Assembly (NCBI GenBank): GCA_002309695.1
Contig: DBXV01000008.1
Coordinates: 171,843-235,842, forward strand
Direction of reading: 5' to 3'
Length of the DNA: 64,000 bases
Origin: Myxococcales bacterium UBA1203
GTDB lineage: Bacteria > Myxococcota > Myxococcia > Myxococcales > UBA5297
In this document: positions 15,681 through 24,023 of the stretch, piece after piece
Layout of the letters: every line of letters starts with the position of its first letter
How positions within the stretch are numbered: position 1 is the first letter of the stretch
The notes under the pieces: generated by a model
Seen by the model: the letters and a program-made list of their open reading frames with translations, nothing else
Database searches by the model: none
Told to the model about the DNA's origin: nothing
Program-made: the position numbers and the translations under genes

Positions 15681-17494
15681 AGCAGCTCATCCTGCGTCTG
15701 GCCGTCTATCTGAAACCTGAGGGCCGGGCCTTTGTGACGGCGCTTCTGTGCATGCTGGCGGTGGCTCTGACCACGGCCATCTACGCCTTCATCAGCGGCC
15801 CCGCGGTGCAGTTCCTCATCAGCGGCGGCGCCGACGGCATGGACCTCGTCTTCGAGACGTTTCCATCGCTCCGGGACAGCTTCGACCGCGCCACCGCGTT
15901 CGTCGTTCTGCCGCTGTGCATCGTGGCTGCCGGCACCATCAAAGGCGTGGCCTATCTCGGGCAGTTCTATTCGATGGGCATGATCGGCCAGCGGGTGATT
16001 GTGCGCCTGCGGCGGGACTTCATGGCGTCGCTTCTGGCTCAGGACGCGGCCTTCTATCGGGAGATGAAGACGGGCGACGTTCTGGCGCGGTTCGGCGCGG
16101 ACATGGCCCAGGTGGAGTCGGCCATCACTTTCGCCATGGCCAGCTCGATGCGCGATTCGCTGACGCTGGTCATTCTGCTGGCGCTGTCGTTCTACCTCGA
16201 CTGGCGGCTGGCCCTCGTGTCGTTCGTGGGCGTGCCTCTCGTCATCCTGCCCATCGCCCGCCTGGCCAAAAAGCTGAAGAAGCGCTCTCGCCAGGGACAG
16301 GACGCGCTGGGCGATTTGCTGGGGCTCGTTCAGGAGGGCATCTGGGGCGTCCGGGTCATTCAGGCCTACGGCATGAAGGAGGGCGAGCTGGCCCGTTTCG
16401 ACCGCGAGTGCGGCCGCTCCGTGAAGGCGCTGGTGAAGGCCTCTAAAACGCGGGCGCTGTTTCCGGCTGTTCTGGAAATCGCCATGGTCGCGGGCCTCGC
16501 GCTGGTGCTGAAGCTGGTGACGGACGCCGTGGTGAATCAGACGATTCAGCCGGAGAGGCTGGTGTCTTTTCTGGCCACTCTGGCGCTGCTGCTCCAGCCC
16601 GCCCGGCAGCTGGGCAAGGTTGGGCACGTGACGGCCAGCGCCCTTGCCAGTCTCGAACGCATCGGCGCGGTCATTCAGCCCGTGCCGGGCATCCGCGACA
16701 GAGAAGGCGCCGTCGCACTGGGGCCGCTGAGCGAGGAACTTTCCTTCGGCGGCGTGGATTTTTCCTATGAGCCCGGCCGGCCGGTGCTTTCGGACTTCAA
16801 TCTCTCGCTCAAACCGGGCGAGGTGGTGGCCGTGGTGGGGGAGAGCGGCGCCGGCAAGAGCACCGCGGCGCTTCTGGCCATGCGCTTTCTCGACCCGGTG
16901 AAGGGCGCGGTGACGCTGGACGGCACGGATGTGCGCAAGGCTTCTCTGAAATCGGTGCGCGCCAGCTTTGGCCTCGTGGCGCAGGAACCTCTGCTGTTCA
17001 CGGGAACCATCGCCTCCAACATCGCCTACGGGCGGCCCGACGCCTCGATGGGCGAGATTGCTGCCGCCGCGAAGCTGGCCAATGCGCACGGTTTCATCAG
17101 CGCACTGGAAAAAGGCTACGAGTCGCCGGTCGGCGAGCGGGGCGTCGGACTGTCGGGCGGTCAGAAGCAGCGCATTGCCATTGCCCGGGCGCTTCTCAGC
17201 CGCGCGCCTGTGCTTCTTCTGGACGAGGCCACGAGCAGTCTGGACGCGGAGAGTGAGCGCGAGGTGACGCACGCTCTGTCGCAGGCGCTCGAAGGCCGGA
17301 CCGCGCTGGTCATTGCTCACAGGCTGTCCACGATTCGCTCCGCCAATCGGATTGCCGTTCTCAAGGCGGGCCGCGTCGCCGAAATGGGCACGCACGACGA
17401 GCTGATGGCCCTGAACGGCGAATATGCCCGCCTGTATGCCGGTCAGCCTCAGTCCGCCGCCGCGGCGAATTCCGAACCCTCGCCTGCCTCGTGA
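15677..17494 (+). CDS. msbA: MsbA-like lipid A/lipid exporter, ABC transmembrane-ATPase fusion
   Basis: The 605-residue half-transporter has an ABC transmembrane domain of six helices (residues about 15-320) followed by a nucleotide-binding domain with Walker A GESGAGKST, Q-loop SFGLVAQEPLLFTG, signature LSGGQKQRIAIARALL, Walker B VLLLDEATSSLD and the H-loop IAHRLSTI. Size and layout fit MsbA, the homodimeric flippase that moves lipid A-core across the inner membrane. The gene context (lpxB, glycosyltransferases) supports that role, although other lipid exporters share this layout. It overlaps marC by four bases. A DUF2520 gene follows. Confidence 0.88.
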   Translation: MKQLILRLAVYLKPEGRAFVTALLCMLAVALTTAIYAFISGPAVQFLISGGADGMDLVFETFPSLRDSFDRATAFVVLPLCIVAAGTIKGVAYLGQFYSMGMIGQRVIVRLRRDFMASLLAQDAAFYREMKTGDVLARFGADMAQVESAITFAMASSMRDSLTLVILLALSFYLDWRLALVSFVGVPLVILPIARLAKKLKKRSRQGQDALGDLLGLVQEGIWGVRVIQAYGMKEGELARFDRECGRSVKALVKASKTRALFPAVLEIAMVAGLALVLKLVTDAVVNQTIQPERLVSFLATLALLLQPARQLGKVGHVTASALASLERIGAVIQPVPGIRDREGAVALGPLSEELSFGGVDFSYEPGRPVLSDFNLSLKPGEVVAVVGESGAGKSTAALLAMRFLDPVKGAVTLDGTDVRKASLKSVRASFGLVAQEPLLFTGTIASNIAYGRPDASMGEIAAAAKLANAHGFISALEKGYESPVGERGVGLSGGQKQRIAIARALLSRAPVLLLDEATSSLDAESEREVTHALSQALEGRTALVIAHRLSTIRSANRIAVLKAGRVAEMGTHDELMALNGEYARLYAGQPQSAAAANSEPSPAS

Positions 17495-17615
17495 AAAAGC
17501 GCCTGATTCAGGGGGGAACGGGGTTGAAAAAAATGCCGGGGAAACCATGGGGGCGCCCGTTCTGGCCCGCGGCATTCGGAACTTCCCGTCACCCGCGGCA
17601 CTGACTGCGGAGAGG

Positions 17616-18488
17616 ATGGCGAAGCGGATGGACAGGAAGGCGACGAAGATTGTGATTCTGGGGGCGGGGCGTCTGGGAGGGGCGCTGCACAGGGCGCTGA
17701 CGCGGGCGGGATTTTCCAGCGCGCTGGCTTCCCGGCCCAAGACGCCTCTGGCTGTGGGCAACACCCGGGAGATGCTGAGCAGGGCCTCGATGGTTTTTCT
17801 CTGCGTTCCCGACGCGCAGATTGGCGCTGCCGCCGAGCAGTACGCGGACGTTTTTCACCCGGAACAGCTGGTGGCTCACTGCGCGGGCGCCCTGACTCTG
17901 TCCCCGCTGGAGCCCGCGGCTTTGCGCGGCGTTGAGGTCGGTTCGCTCCATCCGCTGTGCGCCATCGCTTCTCCCGAGACCTCGTTTCTGGGCATCCACG
18001 CGGCAGTGGCCGGTTCTTCGGCGGCTGTGCGGCAGAAGCTGAGCGAGGTGGCCAAGGCCGCGGGCATGATTCCCTTCGACCTGAGTGACGCCGACCGGGC
18101 GCGCTATCACGCGGCTGCGGCGCTGGCTTCCAATGGGCTGATGGCGCTGGCTTCCCTTGCGGCCGGGCTGTTCGAGTCGTGCGGCATGGACCGCAAGAAG
18201 TCCCTCTCCGCCATGCTGCCGCTGATGCGCTCCGCGGTCGTGGCTATGGACCAGAAGGGGCTGCCCGCCGCTCTGACGGGACCTGTGGCCCGCGGCGATT
18301 CGGATGTGGTTCTGGGACATCTGAAGGCACTGCACCGCCCCGGGGACGACGAAGTCCGGCGCCTCTATGCCGAGCTGTCCGTTCGTCTGGTGGCGCTGTC
18401 GGACCAGCTGGGCGCCGCCTCGAAAGAGTCTCTGAAAACGGCTGCCGATGCCCTGAACCGGGAGCTGGACGCGCTGAAACAGCCCTGA
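17616..18488 (+). CDS. Rossmann-fold DUF2520 protein, predicted NAD(P)-dependent oxidoreductase
   Basis: The N-terminal part is a Rossmann-like domain with the dinucleotide site IVILGAGRLGGALHRALTRAG and the strand MVFLCVPDAQIGAAAEQYAD. The C-terminal part is the DUF2520 helical domain (GSLHPLCAIASPETSFLG, YHAAAALASNGLMALASLA, ALTGPVARGDSDVVLGHLKAL). The layout resembles ProC and 6-phosphogluconate dehydrogenase-like enzymes; the substrate is unknown. The start is uncertain: ATGs at 17547, 17616 and 17628 are all in frame, and I chose 17616 because conserved sequence begins at KATKIVILG. It follows the MsbA-like gene and precedes a GT9 gene on the same strand. Confidence 0.85.
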   Translation: MAKRMDRKATKIVILGAGRLGGALHRALTRAGFSSALASRPKTPLAVGNTREMLSRASMVFLCVPDAQIGAAAEQYADVFHPEQLVAHCAGALTLSPLEPAALRGVEVGSLHPLCAIASPETSFLGIHAAVAGSSAAVRQKLSEVAKAAGMIPFDLSDADRARYHAAAALASNGLMALASLAAGLFESCGMDRKKSLSAMLPLMRSAVVAMDQKGLPAALTGPVARGDSDVVLGHLKALHRPGDDEVRRLYAELSVRLVALSDQLGAASKESLKTAADALNRELDALKQP

Positions 18489-18510
18489 CCGCCGCTTTGT
18501 CCGCCCGCCG

Positions 18511-19608
18511 ATGCCGATGCCCATGAAACGCACTTTGCAGAAGCTGGGGCGCGCCGTTCTCGAAGGTCTTGTCCGGCTGCTTTACCGAAGCCGTCCCGGC
18601 GGCCCCATCGACGCGCGCTCGCTCAGAAAAATCCTCGTCATCCGAGTGGATCCCCGTGTGGGCGACGTTCTTCTGACCACGCCGCTCCTGCGGGCGCTGA
18701 AAAAGGGCCTGCCTGACGCGCGCATCGATTTGCTCATTGCCGCCGGCAAGGAGCCTCTGGTCCGAGGGCTGTGCGATGGGCTCGTTCCCTTCCGCAAAAA
18801 GGATTTCTTCCAGCATCCCCTGAGCTTCTGGAGCGTGATTCGCCGCCTGCGGCGCGAGCGCTACGACGCTGTGGTCGAGGCCGCTCACTGGCATGCTTTC
18901 AGTTTCACCAGTTCCTGGCTGGCGCAGGCCACCCGTTCTCCCATTCGCGTCGGCCACGACCGCTCTCTGGCCGCCCGCTTTCTCACCCACGCGGTGACGA
19001 AGGACCCGAAGAACGAGCGCGAGGTGCCGTCCAAACTGGAGCTGCTCCAGCCCTTCGGCATTCCCGCTGACGGCGAGACGCTGGAAACCACCGTGGATGC
19101 CGGCGTGGATGTGTCGGAGACGCTGAACGCTGTGCGCGCTCTGTGCGGCGAGGGACGGGGCTTCATCGCTTTCAATCCCGGGGCGCGGAAGGCGGACAGG
19201 CGCTGGTCGCCGGAAGGTTTTGGGCGCCTGGCCAGAGTGCTGTCGGAGAAGACGAACCTCGTGCCGCTGATTTTGTGGGGCCCCGGCGAGCAGCCCATCG
19301 CCGAGGCGGTGGTCTCGGCTTCGAATGGTGCGGCCAGACTGGCGCCCCCCACCGATTTGGCGGGGCTCGCGGCCTGTTTTCGTCACAGCGAACTGGTCAT
19401 CACCAACGACACGGGACCCATGCACCTGGCTGTGGCCACAGCGCGGCGCGTGCTGGCGGTTCTGACCTTCGAGGATGGTCCGCGATGGACGCCGGCCGCC
19501 GGTCCCCGCTTTCAGGGCGTGTGCGTGAACGGCGTGGACGACATTTCCCCCAGGGCGCTGGCCGGCCTGCAAAGCGCGGCGGACAGGCTTCTGAAATCCG
19601 CGGACTGA
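18511..19608 (+). CDS. Glycosyltransferase family 9 (heptosyltransferase-like)
   Basis: GT9 enzymes such as WaaC/WaaF add ADP-heptose to the LPS inner core. The protein (365 residues) shows the N-terminal acceptor-side motif KILVIRVDPRVGDVLLTTPLL, then RRERYDAVVEAAHWHAFSFT, the linker FIAFNPGARKADRRWSPEGF, and the donor-site motif LVITNDTGPMHLAVATARRV. Which sugar and which core position cannot be read from sequence. It starts 22 bases after the DUF2520 gene and is the last gene of the rightward envelope run. It converges with the DUF2752 gene, with 16 bases between the stops. Confidence 0.9.
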   Translation: MPMPMKRTLQKLGRAVLEGLVRLLYRSRPGGPIDARSLRKILVIRVDPRVGDVLLTTPLLRALKKGLPDARIDLLIAAGKEPLVRGLCDGLVPFRKKDFFQHPLSFWSVIRRLRRERYDAVVEAAHWHAFSFTSSWLAQATRSPIRVGHDRSLAARFLTHAVTKDPKNEREVPSKLELLQPFGIPADGETLETTVDAGVDVSETLNAVRALCGEGRGFIAFNPGARKADRRWSPEGFGRLARVLSEKTNLVPLILWGPGEQPIAEAVVSASNGAARLAPPTDLAGLAACFRHSELVITNDTGPMHLAVATARRVLAVLTFEDGPRWTPAAGPRFQGVCVNGVDDISPRALAGLQSAADRLLKSAD

Positions 19609-19624
19609 GAACGAGGGGCGAAAG

Positions 19625-20119
19625 TCAGGGATTCAGATAGACGCCGACGGAGGGGATGTTGCGGACGGCGCCGAACACCAGCAGCACGGCGATGAAGAAC
19701 CAGTCCATCCGCCTGAAAAAGAGTTTGAGGCGCTCGGACGGCGGCGGCGTCCGGTGCTCGGCCAGCGTCTGAAATCCCACGAACGGCAGGATGACCATGG
19801 CGGCCGCGTTGCAGTGGAAGGCCCGCGCTACGTCCAGATGCGCCAGCGCGCGAAACATGCGGGTCACGCCGCAGCCGGGGCACCTGTAGCCGGTGAATTC
19901 AAAGAAGAGGCAGGGGATGCCGCGCCCCAGCTTTTCCACGATGAAAAGGTAGAGCAGTCCCAGTGTCAGAACGGCGGCCGTGAAGCGCAGGCGGGTGCGG
20001 CGAAGACTTCGGGCTGCGGCCGGGGCGCCCGCAGTCTGTGTCAGCAGCGCGCCGGACTGGCCGGATGCAGCGGATTCAGCCGGCGCCGAATCTGAATTGG
20101 ACTGTTCGCCGCCTGTCAT
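19625..20119 (-). CDS. DUF2752 membrane protein
   Basis: The 164-residue protein begins with a polar Ser/Ala-rich region of about 40 residues and then has three hydrophobic helices. The family core is present: CLFFEFTGYRCPGCGVTRMFRALAHLDVARAFHCN, in which the CPGCGxTR motif is diagnostic of DUF2752. The two Cys could bind metal or form a disulfide. The start overlaps the stop of the upstream DUF4234 gene by four bases, so they are translationally coupled. Function is unknown. DUF2752 genes often accompany small DUF4234/TM2-like proteins, as here. Confidence 0.88.
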   Translation of the reverse strand: MTGGEQSNSDSAPAESAASGQSGALLTQTAGAPAAARSLRRTRLRFTAAVLTLGLLYLFIVEKLGRGIPCLFFEFTGYRCPGCGVTRMFRALAHLDVARAFHCNAAAMVILPFVGFQTLAEHRTPPPSERLKLFFRRMDWFFIAVLLVFGAVRNIPSVGVYLNP

Positions 20120-20772
20120 CGCCTGTGGCCGCCGTCCGAGCCGTCAGTGTCCGGGCTGCTGCCGCGCCCTTCCCAGTCGATGTCATCAGCCCTGCCGGCC
20201 GGATTGCCGGGAAGCTCGTTGAGCGACTTCCCGGGGCCGCTGATGCTGTCGAAATCGCTGAATCCGCGGTCGTGAAACTGCGGCAGCGGTTCTCCCAGCC
20301 GTTCATGCAGCGGCTCGCCGACAGAAGGCAGCGCGGGATGGTCAGTGCCCGTCTGAAACACATCGCCCCGCATCGCCCTCTGCGGCACGGCGGGCGCGGC
20401 GGCACCTCGAATCAGACTGTTCAGCTGGAGCTGCATGAGGATGAACGCCGGCGGGAACATGCCCACGCAGCAAAGGAGGAGATAGATGAGCCCCCAGTTG
20501 TTCCTCTCCGGCTTGCCGCCGAGCAGCTGCTCCAGGTCGTCCAGTTCCTCGCCCGCGGCGTAGAACCAGTAGAGGCCGCAGGTCAGCAGGGTGAGCAGAA
20601 GCGTCCGGCCCGGCGTGTTTTCCGAGGGCGGCAGGGCATGGACCCGCCGCAGCCCCGCCGCGTCGCCGGAGATGGCGTAAGCCCAATAGATGGCGAAGAG
20701 GCCGCAGGTGACGATGGACAGGAGAGTGCAGGCAATGACGCCGCGTTCCTGAGGAGCTTCTTCGTTGGTCAT
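20116..20772 (-). CDS. DUF4234 membrane protein with extended tail
   Basis: Two hydrophobic helical hairpins with the repeated motif LLSIVTCGLFAIYWAYA and LLTLLTCGLYWFYAAGEELDDLE place the protein in DUF4234. A further hydrophobic stretch lies at residues about 95-118. The last 90 or so residues are a polar, Pro/Gly/Asp-rich tail without known domain and probably disordered. The protein is a paralogue of the neighbour at 20818-21231, and the two may interact. Function is unknown. Confidence 0.85.
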   Translation of the reverse strand: MTNEEAPQERGVIACTLLSIVTCGLFAIYWAYAISGDAAGLRRVHALPPSENTPGRTLLLTLLTCGLYWFYAAGEELDDLEQLLGGKPERNNWGLIYLLLCCVGMFPPAFILMQLQLNSLIRGAAAPAVPQRAMRGDVFQTGTDHPALPSVGEPLHERLGEPLPQFHDRGFSDFDSISGPGKSLNELPGNPAGRADDIDWEGRGSSPDTDGSDGGHRR

Positions 20773-20817
20773 GGGTATTCGCCTGACGGGGAAGGAGAAG
20801 GGCTGTTCAGGCGCACA

Positions 20818-21231
20818 TCAGGCGGTGAAATCCATGCCGCCCACGACAGCACCGCTGCCAAAATCACCGCCGGCATCTGCGTCGGCCAGCATGTTCAGAT
20901 CCTGCTGCATGAGGGCGTAGCTGACGATGGCCAGTCCGCACAGCGCGAGCACCAGATAGATGACGCCCTTGTTGGGGTCGGAAGGAACGCCCAGCCGCTG
21001 CTGTTTGCTCGCGTTCAGAACGTCGCCCGCCATGTAGGTCCACCAGAACAGATAGACGCCGCAGGTGACGAAGGAGAGAAGGATCAGCCTGCCGCCGTCG
21101 GGCATGTCCTGACGAAGGCCGGCGATTTCCTCGCCCATCTTGTACAGCCAGTAGAGGCCGTAGATGCCGCAGGTGACGATGGACAGGATGATGCACTTGG
21201 CGATGTCGCGCTTTTCGATGGGGGCTGCCAT
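20818..21231 (-). CDS. DUF4234 membrane protein
   Basis: The 137-residue protein carries the DUF4234 double motif IILSIVTCGIYGLYWLYKMGEEI and LLSFVTCGVYLFWWTYMAGD, followed by a third helix and a Gly/Asp-rich C-terminus. It is the first gene of a leftward set of three (DUF4234, DUF4234, DUF2752) and is preceded by a strong promoter-like element at 21324-21358 and a purine-rich ribosome binding region. Function is unknown. Confidence 0.87.
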   Translation of the reverse strand: MAAPIEKRDIAKCIILSIVTCGIYGLYWLYKMGEEIAGLRQDMPDGGRLILLSFVTCGVYLFWWTYMAGDVLNASKQQRLGVPSDPNKGVIYLVLALCGLAIVSYALMQQDLNMLADADAGGDFGSGAVVGGMDFTA

Positions 21232-21323
21232 GGGGAGGTCCTTTGGAGAGGAGGGGGAGGGAAGGCGTTCCGGCTGGGAATGACGCTTCGCGTCGATGGT
21301 GTGGGACGGGGGCGCCAGAGGGT

Positions 21324-21358
21324 GCGCGGCGTTAAGGATGGATGTCAGAAGGTGTCAA
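21324..21358 (-). promoter_or_regulatory. Putative promoter of the DUF4234-DUF2752 operon
   Basis: On the minus strand a perfect TTGACA (21358-21353) is followed after 16 bases by CTTAACGCCGCGC (21336-21324). It fits the window-wide pattern. Confidence 0.6.
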
Positions 21359-21378
21359 GGCGCTTGGAAGGGGAGGAA

Positions 21379-21412
21379 TTGACAAGGCATCCGTTCTGGA
21401 CAAGAAGCCCGC
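21379..21412 (+). promoter_or_regulatory. Putative promoter of tRNA-Leu
   Basis: A perfect TTGACA (21379-21384) is followed after 16 bases by CAAGAAGCCCGC (21401-21412) with a GC-rich discriminator. It lies 43 bases before the tRNA and is divergent from the DUF4234 promoter. Confidence 0.55.
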
Positions 21413-21454
21413 CGCCTCGCGGGACCGGGATGAATCACGGCGCTCCGCGGGATT

Positions 21455-21538
21455 GCCGGAGTGGCGGAGTTGGTAGACGCAGGGGACTTAAAATCCCCTT
21501 GAGCTTGCTCAGCGCGGGTTCGAATCCCGCCTCCGGTA
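21455..21538 (+). tRNA. tRNA-Leu (anticodon UAA)
   Basis: A full cloverleaf can be drawn. The acceptor stem is GCCGGAG with CTCCGGT, the anticodon stem GGGGA/TCCCC encloses CTTAAAA (anticodon TAA at 34-36), a long variable arm TTGAGCTTGCTCAG typical of class II tRNA follows, and the T arm is GCGGGTTCGAATCCCGC. The first acceptor pair is G-U, and the 3' CCA is not encoded (A73 is followed by TTT), so CCA must be added after transcription. Confidence 0.95.
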
Positions 21539-21704
21539 TTTGGTTGGCGGAATTTGGGGGATGAGGATGCAGGGGGGGAAAGGGGAGAGACCAAGAGCGC
21601 CGACTGCTGCTCAAAAGAGAAGGTGTTTTTTTATTTTTATTACGACATTATTGCTGCGTGACGCCCGGAGCTGCGAGCTGAAGAATTTATTCCGGACTCA
21701 TAAA

Positions 21705-21748
21705 TAAAAAATCCCCCTCTCCATTTTATTCTGGAAAGGGGGATTTTT
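21705..21748 (-). terminator. Intrinsic terminator after the FISUMP gene, bidirectional
   Basis: AAAAAATCCCCCTCTCCA and TGGAAAGGGGGATTTTT form a long stem with A- and T-runs, 31 bases beyond the FISUMP stop. The rest of the gap 21539-21778 is AT-rich and holds no gene that I can support. Confidence 0.88.
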
Positions 21749-21778
21749 ATGTTCGGTGAAATAATTTAATTTCTCAAC

Positions 21779-22453
21779 TCAGTCCTTCAGACACCGCACC
21801 GAGTCGCCGACGTCTTTGTTCATCAATTCCATCGCGGTGAGGACGCCGTTCACGCGCAGGCGCCAGCCATTATCAATACCGTCTGCGTCAATATGCTCCT
21901 CGGATGACCAGAAATAGGCCGCAAAACCAGCGCTGCCGCTGAAACTTCCATCTGAAAACGCCTGCTCGGTGGGAAGGGCCGCAAAGCCAAAATCATCGCC
22001 GCCCTGACTGGGGTAATCCTTCCAGTCGTCCGATTTGGCAATCAGCGACAAAAACACCGATTTGCTCGTGCGGTGGGCGTCCGCATACGCCAGAAGGTCG
22101 TCAAAATCCTTCTTTGTCGGCAGATGCCAGCCATCGGGACATACTTTCTTGGCGTCGTCCCAATTATAAAGGCAGCCATATTTAAGGTCGTCGCTCCTGC
22201 CACGGCATTGAACGTCAACCCCCATATACTTCATATTCTCCGCCATCCAGGTCTGGCTGCCAATAACGACGGTTTTATACTTATTGCCCGAGCGGTCTTT
22301 CATCGTATTCGCTTCCAGCTCCTCCTCGTCTTCATCTTTATCCGAGCCGCCGCAGGCAATGCCCGAAACTGCTAATGCGAATACTGAAATTAAAACAGGA
22401 ATTGTTTTGAAGAATTCCCCCACGCATACATTTACAGTTTTGTTCGATTTCAT
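21779..22453 (-). CDS. FISUMP-domain lipoprotein
   Basis: The 224-residue protein has a long N-terminal hydrophobic signal with a lipobox-like VSGIACGG, so it is probably lipid-anchored, followed by a very acidic linker (DKDEDEEELE). The rest is the Fibrobacter succinogenes major paralogous domain: DRSGNKYKTVVIGSQTWMAE, CLYNWDDAKKVCPDGWHLPT, FGFAALP, YFWSSEEHIDADGIDNGWRL and the closing DVGDSVRCLKD. The domain is frequent in surface proteins of gut and rumen bacteria; its function is unknown. An AGGAG box precedes the ATG. The gene has its own promoter-like element and terminator, so it is a single transcription unit. Its codon use is less GC-rich than that of its neighbours. Confidence 0.9.
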   Translation of the reverse strand: MKSNKTVNVCVGEFFKTIPVLISVFALAVSGIACGGSDKDEDEEELEANTMKDRSGNKYKTVVIGSQTWMAENMKYMGVDVQCRGRSDDLKYGCLYNWDDAKKVCPDGWHLPTKKDFDDLLAYADAHRTSKSVFLSLIAKSDDWKDYPSQGGDDFGFAALPTEQAFSDGSFSGSAGFAAYFWSSEEHIDADGIDNGWRLRVNGVLTAMELMNKDVGDSVRCLKD

Positions 22454-22504
22454 TAACTTTCACTCCTGTGGAAAACAGCCGCACGGCCCGGCCGGGTGAA
22501 AAAA

Positions 22505-22542
22505 TCGGCGGCGTCTAGCAGGAGGAAAGAGGCAGCTGTCAA
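22505..22542 (-). promoter_or_regulatory. Putative promoter of the FISUMP gene
   Basis: On the minus strand TTGACA (22542-22537) is followed after 18 bases by CTAGACGCCGCCGA (22518-22505), 51 bases upstream of the ATG. It fits the window-wide pattern. Confidence 0.6.
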
Positions 22543-22612
22543 GGTGAAAAACGGGAAAACCTTCTCAGTCAGCGCCGAAATAAAATAAGGATAAAGACAA
22601 AACCAATTCATA

Positions 22613-23596
22613 TTACATGGTTGCTTTTAATGTTTTTAATAAAAACAAAGCCGCTTCCGCCCGTTTTTTAGGGGAACAGTTTTTCAGCTCATCTGGCTGA
22701 TTTTCCAGCAGCTGAGACAATTCCTCCCGCGCCATTTCCAGAGCCCAGTCCAGCGCTTCGGCATCCGATGAACGCTGCCGACGGGCCTCCAGCCGGCCGC
22801 TTTCGGCCATGCCGCGGAACAGGCTGAAAACCTCGCGCACCAGGTCATCGACTCCCGAACCGTCTTTTGCGGAGACCTTGAGGAGCGGCTTTCCCCGGTC
22901 ATGGGCGATGGGCTCCATTTCGCGCATCAGGATGTCCGCGCCGGCCAGATCTCCCTTGTTGACGACCAGCATGTCGGTCAGCTCCAGGAGCCCCGCCTTC
23001 ATGGCCTGAATGTCGTCGCCCAGTCCGGGGGCCATGACCAGCATCGTCAGGTCCGCGAGACGAACGATGTCAAATTCGGCCTGACCGACGCCCACTGTTT
23101 CGATGAGAACCGGGTGGCAGCCCGCGGCCTTCATAATGCGGGCAGCCGATGCCGTAGCCGCGGAGAGTCCGCCCAGCCGCCCGCGCGAGGCCATGGAGCG
23201 AATGACGACGTCCGGGTCGCAGGCGTGGCGCATCATGCGGATGCGGTCGCCCAGAACAGCGCCGCCGGAGATGGGCGACGAAGGGTCCACTGCAATGAGC
23301 CCCACGCGGTGTCCGGCGCTTCGGAAACAGGAGACGAGCCGGCCCGCCAGAGTCGATTTGCCGGCGCCGCCCGTTCCGGTGATGCCCAGCGTGAGTGCGT
23401 CGGAAGCAGGCGCGGCTTCATCCAGAATCGTCAGAAGCTGATCCGCCTGAGGCCCGCCTTCTTCGACGATGGTGATGGCGCGGCCGATGGCTCGGGGCGA
23501 GCGTGCGGCCACGCCTTCGGCAATGCGCCGGATGAAGCTGCCGTCTGCGTCGTCGCCGGACAGTGAGCGCGGGGAATTTTCGCTGGATGCGGACAT
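22613..23596 (-). CDS. meaB: Methylmalonyl-CoA mutase-associated GTPase MeaB
   Basis: MeaB is a G3E-family GTPase that protects adenosylcobalamin-dependent methylmalonyl-CoA mutase and gates cofactor loading. Visible motifs are Walker A GITGTGGAGKSTLAGRL, the family signature VGLIAVDPSSPISGGAVLGDR, MASRGRLGGLS, LIETVGVGQAEFDIVRLAD (switch and base Glu) and the guanine-specificity box VNKGDL. The length of about 327 residues is normal. The ATG at 23596 is chosen; a GTG at 23614 would overlap the stop of the upstream B12-binding gene. It is directly downstream of that gene, an arrangement typical of the mutase system. The large catalytic mutase subunit is not in the window. Confidence 0.94.
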   Translation of the reverse strand: MSASSENSPRSLSGDDADGSFIRRIAEGVAARSPRAIGRAITIVEEGGPQADQLLTILDEAAPASDALTLGITGTGGAGKSTLAGRLVSCFRSAGHRVGLIAVDPSSPISGGAVLGDRIRMMRHACDPDVVIRSMASRGRLGGLSAATASAARIMKAAGCHPVLIETVGVGQAEFDIVRLADLTMLVMAPGLGDDIQAMKAGLLELTDMLVVNKGDLAGADILMREMEPIAHDRGKPLLKVSAKDGSGVDDLVREVFSLFRGMAESGRLEARRQRSSDAEALDWALEMAREELSQLLENQPDELKNCSPKKRAEAALFLLKTLKATM

Positions 23597-23600
23597 GCGG

Positions 23601-24023
23601 TCAGCGGCCCTCACTTTGCCGATATTCCGTCACCGCCCGCTCAAAGGCCTCAGTGACGGCAGACAGCGGCGTCCCCGGCGTAAAAATTTCGCGGATGCCC
23701 AGCGCCTTCAGCCCGGGGATGTCCTCGTCGGGGATGACGCCGCCGCCCAGGACGGGAACGCTGCCCAGACCGACGGCGGCCAGCGCCTTGAGAACGGCCG
23801 GGAAAAGGACGTTGTGCGCGCCCGAGAGCAGGGAAATCCCCACGGCATCCACGTCTTCCTGAACCGCGGCGGCGGCGATTTCCTCAGGCGTCCTGCGAAT
23901 GCCCGTATAGATGACCTCGAAGCCCGCATCGGACAGCGCCCGCGCCACCACTTTCGCTCCCCGGTCGTGGCCGTCGAGGCCGGGCTTGCCGATGAGAATC
24001 CTGCCTTTTCTGACTGGCTGCAT
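23601..24023 (-). CDS. Stand-alone B12-binding subunit of methylmalonyl-CoA mutase
   Basis: This 140-residue protein equals the C-terminal cobalamin-binding domain of methylmalonyl-CoA mutase. It shows RILIGKPGLDGHDRGAKVVARAL, in which DGHDRG is the DxHxxG motif whose His ligates cobalt, then VGISLLSGAHNVLFP and VPVLGGGVIPDEDIPGLKALG with IFTPGTPL. The ATG at 24023 follows an AGAGGAG box, which decides the start; longer upstream reading is not conserved. It belongs to split mutases in which the catalytic TIM-barrel subunit is encoded separately. It runs straight into meaB. Confidence 0.93.
   Translation of the reverse strand: MQPVRKGRILIGKPGLDGHDRGAKVVARALSDAGFEVIYTGIRRTPEEIAAAAVQEDVDAVGISLLSGAHNVLFPAVLKALAAVGLGSVPVLGGGVIPDEDIPGLKALGIREIFTPGTPLSAVTEAFERAVTEYRQSEGR

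Noticed and set aside
15608..17764. Long open frame on the minus strand (718 codons)
   Set aside because: It is antisense to the MsbA-like gene with intact Walker and signature motifs. The product is Arg/His/Gln-rich without domain.
21539..21704. Integration site next to tRNA-Leu
   Set aside because: No repeat of the tRNA 3' end and no integrase or phage gene was seen downstream; the nearby FISUMP gene alone is not evidence of an island.
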